Positions 20,666-28,999 of a stretch of DNA of 64,000 bases are shown here, piece after piece. The position numbers and the translations under genes are program-made. The notes beneath the pieces are model-generated. The model was given only the letters and a program-made list of their open reading frames with translations, made no database searches and had not been told where the DNA came from. The stretch lies in NCBI GenBank assembly GCA_964409775.1, contig CAYPEI010000022.1:1-64000 (forward strand). The letters run 5' to 3'. This DNA comes from JAHBXL01 sp964409775. Lineage in GTDB: Bacteria; Planctomycetota; Phycisphaerae; Phycisphaerales; UBA1924. Positions within the stretch are counted from its first letter, which is position 1; the number at the start of each line of letters is the position of its first letter.

Positions 20666-22240
20666 TCAGCAGCGCCCGATCCCATGCCCGAACCACGCGC
20701 TCAGGAACGCGAAGATCGCCGGCACGCCCCCCTCCGATCCGCCGAAGTACCACGCCCGGGGATCCTGAACAAACCAGAGCGACAAGAACCGCATGATGTC
20801 GACGACGTCGACCTCGCCGTTGCCGTCGAAGTCGGCCACGCACTCCGGGATGCAGTTGCCGTCAAGCCGCGCGATCCCGAGTGCTCCCTGCCCGCCCGGC
20901 GTGTTCGGATACGCGCCGACGCGGAGGAAATAGGTCCGCCCCGCGGTCGCGCCGAACGCGAGCCAACTCTGAAACCCCACGGGGCAACTGTCGTCATCGC
21001 ATCCGAGAATGGCAAGCGAGCCGCAGTTGCCGGAGTAGACGGCAAGTCGATCGTCGGTCACGCTGTTCCCACAGGTCGCCATCTGAAACATCCCCGTGCA
21101 CGGGGCGATCCATCGGAACCACACGTCGCTGCTGATGCCAAAGGGCGGCGACGGGACATTGCAGTCGTCCGGCCCGACGCTCGACGCTCCCCGCGTATCG
21201 AATGCGAACTGCCCTTCGCCGGCGATGGCGGTGGCCTGTTCGCACAGATCGTTCGCGGGCGGAGGAACACAAAGGAACACCGGGGTGCACGGCTCGCCAA
21301 GCCCGATGAACCGGCCGCTCAATGCCGCGCAGGCGGTGCCGGTCTGCAGCGTGCAGCCAAACGGCTCGGCCATCATGCAGCACGCGCCCAGTGTGGGCTC
21401 GATCGGCCAGCCGCGGATGCGAACCGAGAGGACGTTGTCCGCCGGCGATGCACCGCCCCACGCCAGCGCATCTCCCTGGTCGCCGGGCATGGACGGGTCG
21501 GCCGGTTCGTAGCGCACGCCGTCGCCCGTCAGGTTGCCGTAGTCGTTGTCGATCCAGAACACATCGCGGCTGGAGCCGATGACGGGCTGCGTCGCGACGC
21601 ACGCGTTCCCCGGAAACACCGTGCTCAGCCCGCCATTGGGCAGGATCTCGCCGCGATCGTCGACGTAGGCGATCTCCAGCCCGAACTCCGGGCCGTGCAG
21701 GACAAACGGCGAGAGCGTCGCGACGATGAGATAGGAGCCTGAGGGCTGAGCAAGGTTGGCCGCCGAGTTCTCGATCAACAGGAACTGCTGCGAAACCAAC
21801 TCGTGCTGCACGATCCGCGGCACGCCTTCGCCCGCGAGGTTGATGCGGTCGTAGAAGGAGAGACGAACGTAGATCCGTTCGCGCGGACCCCACGTTCGCA
21901 CGTAGAAGTCGACGCCCGAGATGACCGCCCCGGCGTTCGCGGCCGGACCCGGGACCAGTGACATGTCGTCGAGAATGGCCGTGGGAGCCGCGGCGAAACT
22001 CCTCAGGGTGCTGCACCCGGAAACAGCATCGAAGAGGATCTGACCGGCCGGACCGCGCTCGGCGGTGTCGGCGGCTGACCCTCGAGCGTTGACAAGGATG
22101 GGAGCGGAGGCGGCCGGGGAATCAAGGATCTCGTCCCGCATCGCCGGCGCAGCACGATCCGCCGCGCCGGCATGCGCGCAACACCACAAGGCAGCCACAG
22201 CGGCCATCAACGGACGAACCAATTCCTTGGGTTCTCTCAT
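20666..22240 (-). CDS. Secreted GC-type dockerin-anchored protein
   Basis: A 524-residue exported protein with signal peptide (PLMAAVAALWCCAHAGAA). It has an N-terminal beta domain, a Cys-rich middle (GACCMMAEPFGC, VFLCVPPPANDLCEQA), and a pre-peptidase-like beta domain (SSDVWFRWIAPCTG, LAVYSGNCGSLAILGCDDD, RTYFLRVGAY). The C-terminus is a dockerin-like double repeat: ADFDGNGEVDVVDIMRFLSL with a calcium-loop pattern, then VPAIFAFLSAWFG. Such tails recur across Phycisphaerae secretomes and presumably anchor or dock the protein. It is a clear paralogue of the 22325-23899 gene with the same domain order. The catalytic role, if any, is unknown. It is convergent with the DUF1223-like gene, 26 bp away. 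Confidence 0.82.
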   Translation of the reverse strand: MREPKELVRPLMAAVAALWCCAHAGAADRAAPAMRDEILDSPAASAPILVNARGSAADTAERGPAGQILFDAVSGCSTLRSFAAAPTAILDDMSLVPGPAANAGAVISGVDFYVRTWGPRERIYVRLSFYDRINLAGEGVPRIVQHELVSQQFLLIENSAANLAQPSGSYLIVATLSPFVLHGPEFGLEIAYVDDRGEILPNGGLSTVFPGNACVATQPVIGSSRDVFWIDNDYGNLTGDGVRYEPADPSMPGDQGDALAWGGASPADNVLSVRIRGWPIEPTLGACCMMAEPFGCTLQTGTACAALSGRFIGLGEPCTPVFLCVPPPANDLCEQATAIAGEGQFAFDTRGASSVGPDDCNVPSPPFGISSDVWFRWIAPCTGMFQMATCGNSVTDDRLAVYSGNCGSLAILGCDDDSCPVGFQSWLAFGATAGRTYFLRVGAYPNTPGGQGALGIARLDGNCIPECVADFDGNGEVDVVDIMRFLSLWFVQDPRAWYFGGSEGGVPAIFAFLSAWFGHGIGRC

Positions 22241-22274
22241 GCCTCAGGCGCGTCTCGGGGGATTCGGATGAAAG

Positions 22275-22302
22275 CCCGTGGCGGGCGCTAGCCCGCCGCG
22301 GG
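22275..22302 (-). terminator. Hairpin after the dockerin-type gene; also REP-like
   Basis: CCCGTGGCGGGC (22275-22286) pairs with GCCCGCCGCGGG (22291-22302) over 12 positions with one wobble around GCTA. It lies 23 bp past the stop of the 22325 gene, and on the minus strand is followed by CTTTC. It could end that transcript. The GGGCTAGC-type core also resembles short palindromic repeats that recur in planctomycete genomes, so it may be a REP copy used as a terminator. Confidence 0.5.
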
Positions 22303-22324
22303 TTGAAAGGTGAAGTCAGTCTAC

Positions 22325-23899
22325 TTACGGAGTGCAGGGGCCCTGGCCAGTGGCGAACCAGATAGACAGGAAGGCGAAGATCGCCGGGACGCCCGGGCTG
22401 CCGCCGTAGTTGCGGGCCGCCGGGACGAAGGCGAACCAGTCGGACAGGAAGCAGAAGATGTCCGGCACGCCGACGCTGCCGTCGTGGCACCAATCAGCAT
22501 CGCAGAACTGCGGGCCGCCGGTGCAGGAGTTGTTCAGCAACTCGAAGAAGTTGTTGCCGCCGGCCGTGGAGTTCCACGTGCCGATGCGGAAGAGGTAACT
22601 GGTGCCCTGCGTGACGTTGAACGTCGCGGTGGCCTGGCCGCCGACCTGGCCGCAGCCGTCATCGTCGCACGCGACGATGGTGTTCAGGTCGCCGCAGTTG
22701 CTGCCCTGGTAGACCGCGAAGGCGTCGTCGGTCGTGTTGAGCAGGCAGGTGCGGAGAGTGACGCTGCCGGTGCACGGAGCGTTCCAGCGGAACCACACGT
22801 CCTCGCCGACGTTCTGCGGCGCGGTGCACGGCGGGGCCGCATCGGTGACGGTTGCGCCGCGGTTGTCATAGGGGAACGTGCCGAAGCCGGTGACGACCTG
22901 GGCATTGAGGCAGTCATCGTTGGCCGGCGGGGGGACGCAGAAGAACTGCGTGCAGGCCTGGCCGAGGGTGAGCGTGCCGCTCTGGGCGGTGCAGTCCGCT
23001 TCGTTCGCCAGAATGCAGGACTGGTTGGGGAGGCAGCAGGCGCCGCTGTTCGGGTTGGTCGCGAATCCGCGGAAGCGGAGCGCAAGGCCGTTGAACACCG
23101 TCCCGGCCGCGAACGCGACCGCGTCGCCCTGGTTGACGCCCGCCTGGGCCGCGTCGTACGGCTCGTAGCGGATGCCGTCGCCGACGGCGTTGGTCAGGTC
23201 ATTGTCCATCCAGAAGATGGCGAGGTTGCCGCCGACCGCCGGCATCGTCGGCGCGCACGCCGCGCCGGGGAAACTGGTCGTGACCTGGTTGTTGGGAAGA
23301 ATCGCGCCGTTGGCGTCGACGAACGCGATCTCGACGCCCCAATCGTCATCGGGGATCACGAAGTCGGTGATGTTCGCGGTGAACTGGTAGAGGCCCGGCG
23401 TGGTGTTCGCCGCCGTGCCCTGGATCAGGTACGTCTCGGAGATGATCTGGTTGCTCTGAACGATCAGCGGGTTTCCGGCCCCGGCGAGCGTGATCGTGTT
23501 GAAGAACGTGACCCGCGCGCGGATCTGCGCGAGCGGGACGAGCGGGCGCACGAAGAAGTCGATCTCGGTCACGGTGCCGCCCGAGACACTGGCCGGACCG
23601 GGTGTGAATGAACCGTCATCGAGAATCGCGGCCGGTCCCTGCGTGATGCGGGAGTAGCCGGTGCAACTGGCGATGGTGTCGTACAACACGGTCGTGCCGC
23701 GGAGCCCGGGCGCGCCGGTGTTCTTCGAGCCGATGGGCTCGAGGACGCCGCCGAACTGCGGCTGCCCGACATCTTCGACAAACTGAACGACGCGCTCGTT
23801 GGTCTTTGGCGCCGCCTGGTGCTGCGCCAGCGCGCTCGGCAGGGACGATGCAAGACCACACACAAACGACAGGGTGCAGGCCTTCCAATGACGATTCAT
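22325..23899 (-). CDS. Secreted GC-type dockerin-anchored protein (paralogue of the 20666 gene)
   Basis: A 524-residue exported protein with signal peptide ending ASSLPSALAQ. The domain order copies its downstream neighbour: an N-terminal beta domain (AAILDDGSFTPGPASVSGGT, DFFVRPLVPLAQIRARVTFF), a Cys-rich linker (GACCLPNQSC, FFCVPPPANDDCLNAQ), a pre-peptidase-like beta domain (GEDVWFRWNAPCTGSVTLRT, FAVYQGSNCGDLNTIVACDD), and a dockerin-like tail, VPDIFCFLSDWFA then VPAIFAFLSIWFA. In the first tail repeat the calcium loop is degraded (DADWCHDGSVG). ATG 23899 has GGAGG about 10 nt upstream; the frame is open 16 codons further. Same strand as both flanking dockerin-type genes; these look like tandem duplicates. 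Confidence 0.82.
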   Translation of the reverse strand: MNRHWKACTLSFVCGLASSLPSALAQHQAAPKTNERVVQFVEDVGQPQFGGVLEPIGSKNTGAPGLRGTTVLYDTIASCTGYSRITQGPAAILDDGSFTPGPASVSGGTVTEIDFFVRPLVPLAQIRARVTFFNTITLAGAGNPLIVQSNQIISETYLIQGTAANTTPGLYQFTANITDFVIPDDDWGVEIAFVDANGAILPNNQVTTSFPGAACAPTMPAVGGNLAIFWMDNDLTNAVGDGIRYEPYDAAQAGVNQGDAVAFAAGTVFNGLALRFRGFATNPNSGACCLPNQSCILANEADCTAQSGTLTLGQACTQFFCVPPPANDDCLNAQVVTGFGTFPYDNRGATVTDAAPPCTAPQNVGEDVWFRWNAPCTGSVTLRTCLLNTTDDAFAVYQGSNCGDLNTIVACDDDGCGQVGGQATATFNVTQGTSYLFRIGTWNSTAGGNNFFELLNNSCTGGPQFCDADWCHDGSVGVPDIFCFLSDWFAFVPAARNYGGSPGVPAIFAFLSIWFATGQGPCTP

Positions 23900-24149
23900 A
23901 TCCGAAGCCTCCAAGTTCGCCACACCCCACCACCCCAGGTTTGCCAATCGCTCTGCGCAGCACGTTCCCGTGCCGTCGGCGCAAGTACCAGTCTACCAGA
24001 TGCATGCAAAAAGCAAGAGAAGCGCGCGTATGTCGTCGCCGAAGCGCGCGCACGTCTCCGCTCGCGAACCGAACGCGAATGCCGAGTAACTCAAACCGAT
24101 CTGATTCCGTACGGTGATTCGTTCCGATTCTGCAGTCGGGACGCGCCCG

Positions 24150-25445
24150 TCAGCAGGGCCCGAACCAAAGGGACAAGAAGGCAAAGATATCCGGCACAGC
24201 GATGCCTGCAACGCCGTCGACGTCCGCTGAAGAATCGCCCGCGAACCACGCGCTCAAGAACGCGAAGATGTCGGGGACGGCCTTGGCGCCGTTGCGGTCA
24301 AAGTCGCCGCGGCACACCGGGGCGTAGAAACAGAGCGAACGGACGTTCTCCGGGAACACGCCTTCATCGACGACACCCGTGCTCAACGCCGTGGTCTCGC
24401 CGGTGTCGAGGAAATCGCCATCGCCGTTCAGGTCGCGCAGCAGGAACACGGCGTCCTGTGCGCCCGTGCCGTGGCTGGAAATCGCCATCATCCGCACAGG
24501 GCTGATCGGCCCATGCGCGATCGCGAACGAGGTCTGCAGAACTGCGCCCGCCGGCAGCGCCGACTCGGTCCACACCACCGCCGACTCGCCCGCGGCATCG
24601 ATCGCCCCGCTCATGTTCCCGTCGCGCAGCCGGTAGATGCTCTGCACACCAGACTGGTTGTGAACGAAGATGTCGACGCCATCGGTCGCGCAGGAGAGAT
24701 CGCACGCCGCCCCCTGGTCGCCGTCGGTCAGAAAGATGCCGAACTCACCGGCGCCGATCGAGCCGTTCATGTCGGCATCGCGCAGACGGATGATCACGTC
24801 CGCGGCACCGCCGCGAAGGTCGGCGAAGTAGGCGGCATCGCCCGCAAAGCACAGGTCGAACGGGTTTGAGTTCGTGACGTTGGTATAGGCGTCGAACCAG
24901 ACCGAGCACTCGTTCTCGTCGTCGGCATCGCCGTCACCGTTCAGATCGACTGTGCGGTAGATGGAGTCCGGGCTGGTCGAGCCGACTCCCGCGTTGGCGA
25001 TGAAAATCGCGCCGCCGTGGCCCGCCAGCCCGTTGGGAGTCTCGATCAGGAAGTTCAGGAAGTTGAACAGACCGCCACGGATCCACACCCGCGCCTCGCC
25101 GACATCCATCGCGTCCCCGTCGGAGTTGTTGTCGCGGCAGGCGTAGATCGCGTCGTTGTCGCCGTCGGCGATGTAGACCGTCCGATCGGCAGCCTGGAAG
25201 ATGGCAAACACCGAGCCCGTGGGCGACGCGATGCCCGAAGCGTTGCCGGCCCCGAAGAAGACCGTCGTGAGGTCGGCGACCCCGTCGCCGTCGGTGTCGC
25301 GCAGAAGGTACACCGCGTCGAGAGTGAGATCGCCTGCGAGAACGCCTCCGGTCCGGTCATCCGGCGCAGCCGGCTGGGCGTCAACGGTGGTGGCCCCGGC
25401 GGCAAGGGCGACGGCAGCCAGCACGATCAAACGGGTGCTACGCAT
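24150..25445 (-). CDS. Secreted protein with DxDxDG-type repeats and dockerin-like tail
   Basis: A 431-residue exported protein (signal peptide MRSTRLIVLAAVALAAGATTVDA). At least six repeats contain RD or DL followed by an Asp-rich calcium-loop-like segment: LRDTDGDGVADL, CRDNNSDGDAMD, VDLNGDGDADDENE, LRDADMNGSIGAGE, LRDGNMSGAIDAAGE and LRDLNGDGDFLDTGE. Spacing of roughly 50-60 residues is consistent with beta-propeller blades. The C-terminus carries FDRNGAKAVPDIFAFLSAWF and AVPDIFAFLSLWFG. It probably binds calcium and is surface-associated. ATG 25445 has GGAG 9 nt upstream; the ATG four codons earlier is less well placed. The final repeat unit is shared with the two genes downstream, but the body is unrelated. 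Confidence 0.8.
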   Translation of the reverse strand: MRSTRLIVLAAVALAAGATTVDAQPAAPDDRTGGVLAGDLTLDAVYLLRDTDGDGVADLTTVFFGAGNASGIASPTGSVFAIFQAADRTVYIADGDNDAIYACRDNNSDGDAMDVGEARVWIRGGLFNFLNFLIETPNGLAGHGGAIFIANAGVGSTSPDSIYRTVDLNGDGDADDENECSVWFDAYTNVTNSNPFDLCFAGDAAYFADLRGGAADVIIRLRDADMNGSIGAGEFGIFLTDGDQGAACDLSCATDGVDIFVHNQSGVQSIYRLRDGNMSGAIDAAGESAVVWTESALPAGAVLQTSFAIAHGPISPVRMMAISSHGTGAQDAVFLLRDLNGDGDFLDTGETTALSTGVVDEGVFPENVRSLCFYAPVCRGDFDRNGAKAVPDIFAFLSAWFAGDSSADVDGVAGIAVPDIFAFLSLWFGPC

Positions 25446-25689
25446 GGGGTTCTCCAATCACCCCTTTCCCCCGCGGCCGATGGCCAGAGTTCAGACCCGA
25501 ATTTACTCGGTGAGAGTCAGCGAGCGCGGGCAAAAACGTCAGATGTCCGAGAATCGACCGGAATCAACGACCCAGAATGAGCAGGGCTCCTTGGGAAGTC
25601 TCCGCGTCCGATAAGAACACGTTGAGCAGGCTGCTGCCCGGAATAGGGCATGAAATACGCATCAAGATCTTGTACCGATTCTAAACCGA

Positions 25690-25894
25690 TGTAATCTCAT
25701 GGCTTACGCAGGCAGCGCCACGGCTCGCTCTGGGTCGTTGGGGGGTCTGGCCCACCAATGACTTGGGAATGCGGAGCCGCAACGCGGCCCGCGGCATGGC
25801 CTTGCGGCGCGCTCCGGGGCGCCCACAAACCAACCGGGACCCGCTCGTCCCGTCAAGTACCCTTCGGCGCAAACCGAAGGGTCCTTGTTTTTTT
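25690..25894 (+). ncRNA. Candidate small structured RNA or attenuator-type leader
   Basis: No coding frame fits this segment, yet it ends in a textbook intrinsic terminator. Four successive hairpins can be drawn: GTCGTTGG/CCAATGAC with an inner GGG/CCC (25734-25762); GGAGC+CGCAA pairing TTGCG+GCTCC with an inner GGCC/GGCC (25773-25815); GGGAC/GTCCC (25836-25851); and the terminator (25859-25882 plus U-run). A TGTAAT box at 25690-25695 may be the -10 of a promoter, but its -35 is poor. The terminator sits 47 bp before the start of a three-gene operon, so this could be a free small RNA or a leader that controls the operon by attenuation. It matches no RNA family that I recognise. Confidence 0.45.
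25859..25894 (+). terminator. Strong rho-independent terminator
   Basis: ACCCTTCGG (25859-25867) and CCGAAGGGT (25874-25882) form a perfect 9-bp stem around CGCAAA, followed by CCTTGTTTTTTT. On the minus strand no T-run follows, so it acts on plus-strand transcription. There is no plus-strand gene upstream of it. Confidence 0.85.
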
Positions 25895-25941
25895 GGGACC
25901 TCCAGCCGCACGGCTCGCGGCCCATTTCCGTAGCATGGGGC

Positions 25942-26220
25942 ATGGGGACCATCCCGAACACGGTGTTTGAGTCTGTCCGGGTGCGAATGACCCGGCAGCA
26001 GATCCCCGTCTGGCAGATCCGTCTGCTGACGGTGCTCCTGCTCGTGCTGGGGCTGGTGGTCTTTCTGCTTCTGCTGCCGCTGATCGTGTTCGTCGTGGTG
26101 CTCTTTGCGATCGGCATCGGCGTCGTGCGGCTCAGGCTGTGGCTGTCGGGTGTTCGCAGCAGCGGCGTGCCCGACGACGCGGGACGTGAAAACGTGCGGA
26201 TCGTCATCCGTGAAGGCTGA
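25942..26220 (+). CDS. Small membrane protein
   Basis: A 92-residue protein dominated by an uninterrupted hydrophobic stretch of about 40 residues (RLLTVLLLVLGLVVFLLLLP, then LIVFVVVLFAIGIGVVRL), long enough for two membrane helices in a tight hairpin. The ends are Arg-rich, suggesting both face the cytoplasm. No family is recognised. The ATG at 25942 is used; a second in-frame ATG at 25987 (MTRQQIPVWQIR) would also keep the membrane part. It starts 47 bp past a strong terminator and is followed by two genes on the same strand. Confidence 0.6.
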   Translation: MGTIPNTVFESVRVRMTRQQIPVWQIRLLTVLLLVLGLVVFLLLLPLIVFVVVLFAIGIGVVRLRLWLSGVRSSGVPDDAGRENVRIVIREG

Positions 26221-26251
26221 GCAGACGCGGCCGGCGAATGATGCTCCGGAC

Positions 26252-26503
26252 ATGACCGATCAGCGCAAGGGCATCATGCGATCACTGGGCGAGTTCGTGG
26301 GGCACATCGCCCGCGGCTTGGCCACGGACCCGGCGAAGCCCCGGGTGGGCGAACGCACCGTGGTGCGTGAAGACACCACGCAGAGCGAGGAAACGACGGC
26401 TGACGGCCGTCGCGTTATCCTGCGACGGACGGTCATCGAAGAGATCGAGGTCGCGCCGGATGCCGCGGGGACGGAGCGGCGCCCGGAGGACGGCTCGACA
26501 TGA
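26252..26503 (+). CDS. Small hypothetical protein in a membrane/lipoprotein operon
   Basis: An 83-residue charged protein (MTDQRKGIMRSLGEFVGHIA, then ERTVVREDTTQSEETTADGR and VILRRTVIEEIEV). No domain is recognised. The ending reads like a beta-hairpin with alternating charged residues. A GTG at 26210 is a possible earlier start that would overlap the upstream gene by 11 bp. Its stop codon overlaps the next start as ATGA (26500-26503), which shows translational coupling and supports it as a real gene. Confidence 0.6.
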   Translation: MTDQRKGIMRSLGEFVGHIARGLATDPAKPRVGERTVVREDTTQSEETTADGRRVILRRTVIEEIEVAPDAAGTERRPEDGST

Positions 26504-26976
26504 AGGACTCCAGCGTGACAAGACCGACGCGTACAGGGCTGTGGGGGGCATGCATCTGCGGAGTACTCGGTGCACTGACCGGATGCACGAGTTCGAGCAC
26601 CGCCTGGTTTCAGAACGACACCGACACGATGGTGCGGGTGCGTTTCTGGTGCGGGCCCCGCGAGACGGCGGACAACCCGGCCACACTCACGCCCGGCGAG
26701 GTCTTCGACGTCGAGCCGGGAAAAAGCGTGACGATCCAACTCGATGAAGAAGAGGGGTACGTCTCCCCCAGCCACTCGATCGTGCGGATGCAGGCTCAGC
26801 CGCTGGTTGCGGGCTTCAAGCGGACCATCCACTACTGGTTCGAGATCAATCCGCCGGGTCCGTACGGCGTCAAGGCGATCGGGGTTCAACCGGACATTCG
26901 CGCCGAGCGTGACGGCACGGGCACCATGCTGAGAGTCCCGGCCGAGCACTGGCCCGCGCAACCGGAAACGAATTAA
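26500..26976 (+). CDS. Probable lipoprotein, function unknown
   Basis: A 158-residue protein with an N-terminal signal (GLWGACICGVLGALTGC) ending in a lipobox-like LTGC, so the Cys at about residue 29 is a likely lipid site. The mature part is a compact beta-rich domain (TAWFQNDTDTMVRVRFWCGP, EVFDVEPGKSVTIQLDEEEG, IHYWFEINPPGPYG) of a type seen in small planctomycete lipoproteins. Its ATG overlaps the preceding stop, so it belongs to the same operon. It is convergent with the FKBP gene, 12 bp away. Confidence 0.68.
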   Translation: MKDSSVTRPTRTGLWGACICGVLGALTGCTSSSTAWFQNDTDTMVRVRFWCGPRETADNPATLTPGEVFDVEPGKSVTIQLDEEEGYVSPSHSIVRMQAQPLVAGFKRTIHYWFEINPPGPYGVKAIGVQPDIRAERDGTGTMLRVPAEHWPAQPETN

Positions 26977-26988
26977 CGGGCCGGAAAC

Positions 26989-27627
26989 TCAGCGGGCCGA
27001 GGGCGCGGCCTGAGCGGGCGTTTGCGCGCCGGGATTCGCGGGCGCATCGACCTTGAGTTTGCTGAGCACTTCAAGCACCTCAACCTCGACCACGATCGGC
27101 GTGACCTGCGGCACGACAACCTCGTCCTTCTCGTTCTTCACTTCCATGAACCCATACGCCTTGTCGGGGGGGATCGAGAGCCGGCGCTTGCCGCCGACGC
27201 GCATCCCCGGCACACCCTCGCGCATGCCCTTCATGGCGGTGTTGAGCGCAACCTCGACCGGCTCGTTCTGTGCCGCGGTGTCCCAGTACATCTTGCCGGT
27301 TGCGACCGACCACCCGCGGATGGCGAGGCGAACGCGTGCCCCGGGCCAGACGATCTCGCCCGCGCCCATCTTGAGGTCCTCGATGATCAGCCCGTTCCCC
27401 ATGTCTGTGCGGGAAAGAGGGGGGGTGGGGTCCAGCCCCTTCAACGGCCCGGCCGCGGCGCCATCCGACGGTTGTGCGGCCGCGCTGCCGCCCGGTGAGG
27501 TCTGAACCGCGTCGCCCTGCTTGCCGTCAGGAGCCGGCTTTGGGCCATCGCCCGAGTTGCAGGAGCATGCGCAGCCGCACGCCAGGGCGAGCACAAGGGT
27601 CCATCGAGAAGTTCGGTCGGTCGCCAT
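26989..27627 (-). CDS. FKBP-type peptidyl-prolyl isomerase, probable lipoprotein
   Basis: A 212-residue exported protein. The N-terminus (WTLVLALACGCACSCNSG) is a lipoprotein-like signal with several Cys. After a Gly/Ala/Pro linker, residues 75-190 form an FKBP domain: LIIEDLKMGAGEIVWPGARV, YWDTAAQNEPVEVALNTAMK, GMREGVPGMRVGGKRRLSIP, PDKAYGF, then VEVEVLEV. The aromatic HYTG block of active FKBPs reads RLAIRGW here, so catalysis may be reduced. The C-terminus is a Pro/Ala tail. It likely helps protein folding outside the cytoplasm. ATG 27627 is preferred because GAGGAG lies about 10 nt upstream; the open frame continues to 27810 without conserved sequence. Confidence 0.85.
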   Translation of the reverse strand: MATDRTSRWTLVLALACGCACSCNSGDGPKPAPDGKQGDAVQTSPGGSAAAQPSDGAAAGPLKGLDPTPPLSRTDMGNGLIIEDLKMGAGEIVWPGARVRLAIRGWSVATGKMYWDTAAQNEPVEVALNTAMKGMREGVPGMRVGGKRRLSIPPDKAYGFMEVKNEKDEVVVPQVTPIVVEVEVLEVLSKLKVDAPANPGAQTPAQAAPSAR

Positions 27628-27829
27628 GGCGCAAGGCTCCTCGTCTAGGCCGAATGAAAGGCCCGCAGCAATGAGCGGGGCCATTGGTATCGGCACACCC
27701 GTCAGAAGGTTGTACCGGCGGCACATCTTCCGCGGTTCTCGGACGTTGTGAAGGGCAGATCGGAGCCTGGCAGACCGCTTCAGGACCTCGCCATGCGGGC
27801 CGGGCAGCACTGGTCACTACGCTTGTGCC

Positions 27830-28969
27830 ATGGTCAGTTCCACGCCCGCCGAACAACCCTCCAAGCCCGACCCTCGGCCGGTGCTGGCGGTGTCGATGGG
27901 CGATCCGCTGGGAATCGGACCGGAGATCGTGGTCAAGGCGCTCGCGGACCGCGACCTTCGGAAACGAGCGCGGTTCCGCGTCTTCGGGTGGGCCTTTGCG
28001 ATGCATCGCGCAGCGCAGCGTGCAGGGATCGAGCCCTTCTGGTGGCGCGCCGCGTACACGATGGGCGGTCCCGGCGCTGCGCCGGGCATTCCAACGGCCT
28101 GCCTGCACCACGACGTCGTCGTGCTGGAAGAGAGCAGCGTCGCGCTGGACGAGTCGATGCTCGACAGCATCCCGGGTCCATGCAAGGCCGGGGGCGCGGC
28201 GAGTTTCCGCTGGGTCGAGGATGCACTGGCCTGCTCGATGCTGCCGCCCGATGATCCGCGCGCGTGCGCGGCGGTCGTGACCGCGCCGATCGCGAAAGAA
28301 GCGTGGGACCTGGCCGGAACGCCCGCGAAGAGGTTCCCGGGGCATACAGAGTTGCTCGCCGCGCGATGCGGCAGCAAACGGTTCGCGATGCTGTTCGTCG
28401 GCCCGGTATTGGTGGTCTCGCTCGCGACGGTGCACGTTCCGCTTGCGAGCGTGCCGGAACTGCTGAGCATCGGGCGTGTCTTCGACGTGATCGACCTGAC
28501 GCGGCAGGCATGCCTGGAAGTGGGCCGGACCGGCGCGGGCCGGGCCGGGGGCGGTGCGGGGCCGCGGATCGCGGTCTGCGGTCTCAACCCGCACGCGGGC
28601 GAGCACGGACTGATGGGCGATGAGGAGCGGCGGATCATCACCCCCGCGATCGAACTGGCGGTGCGTGCCGGGATCGACGCGGTCGGCCCGCTCCCCGGAG
28701 ACTCGGTGTTTGCCGCGGCGGCCAAGGGGGAGTTTGACGCGGTGGTGGCGATGTACCACGACCAGGGCCTGATCCCGGTGAAACTTCTGGACCGGGAGAG
28801 GACCGTCAATACCACCGTGGGGCTGCGTGGTCCGCACGGACGGGTGGTGCGAACGTCTCCGGCGCACGGAACGGCGTTCGACATCGCCGGGAAGAACCTG
28901 GCCGATGCGTCGTCGATGCGTGCGGCCATCGATCTTGCGCTGGAAATGGCGGAGCGGAAGAGCGTATGA
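27830..28969 (+). CDS. pdxA: 4-hydroxythreonine-4-phosphate dehydrogenase
   Basis: This NAD-dependent enzyme oxidises 4-phosphohydroxy-L-threonine, and its product is condensed with DXP by PdxJ to give pyridoxine 5'-phosphate. The sequence has the family blocks LAVSMGDPLGIGPEIVVKAL near residue 19, VTAPIAKEAWDLAG, FPGHTELLA with a metal-site His, ATVHVPLASVP, RIAVCGLNPHAGEHGLMGDE, VAMYHDQGLIPVKLL with the second metal-site His, and TSPAHGTAFDIAG. At 379 residues it is slightly longer than the usual 330, with an insert after the first strand (PFWWRAAYTMGGPGAAPG). pdxJ and pdxH are 15 kb away. The ATG has no strong ribosome site. Confidence 0.95.
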   Translation: MVSSTPAEQPSKPDPRPVLAVSMGDPLGIGPEIVVKALADRDLRKRARFRVFGWAFAMHRAAQRAGIEPFWWRAAYTMGGPGAAPGIPTACLHHDVVVLEESSVALDESMLDSIPGPCKAGGAASFRWVEDALACSMLPPDDPRACAAVVTAPIAKEAWDLAGTPAKRFPGHTELLAARCGSKRFAMLFVGPVLVVSLATVHVPLASVPELLSIGRVFDVIDLTRQACLEVGRTGAGRAGGGAGPRIAVCGLNPHAGEHGLMGDEERRIITPAIELAVRAGIDAVGPLPGDSVFAAAAKGEFDAVVAMYHDQGLIPVKLLDRERTVNTTVGLRGPHGRVVRTSPAHGTAFDIAGKNLADASSMRAAIDLALEMAERKSV

Positions 28970-28999
28970 CCTCGGATGCAGCCGAGGCCGCTCCCCCGT

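Noticed and set aside
25690..25894. 6S RNA or SRP RNA
   Set aside because: The SRP tetraloop block is absent, and the hairpins are successive instead of one long bubble-containing rod, so neither can be claimed.
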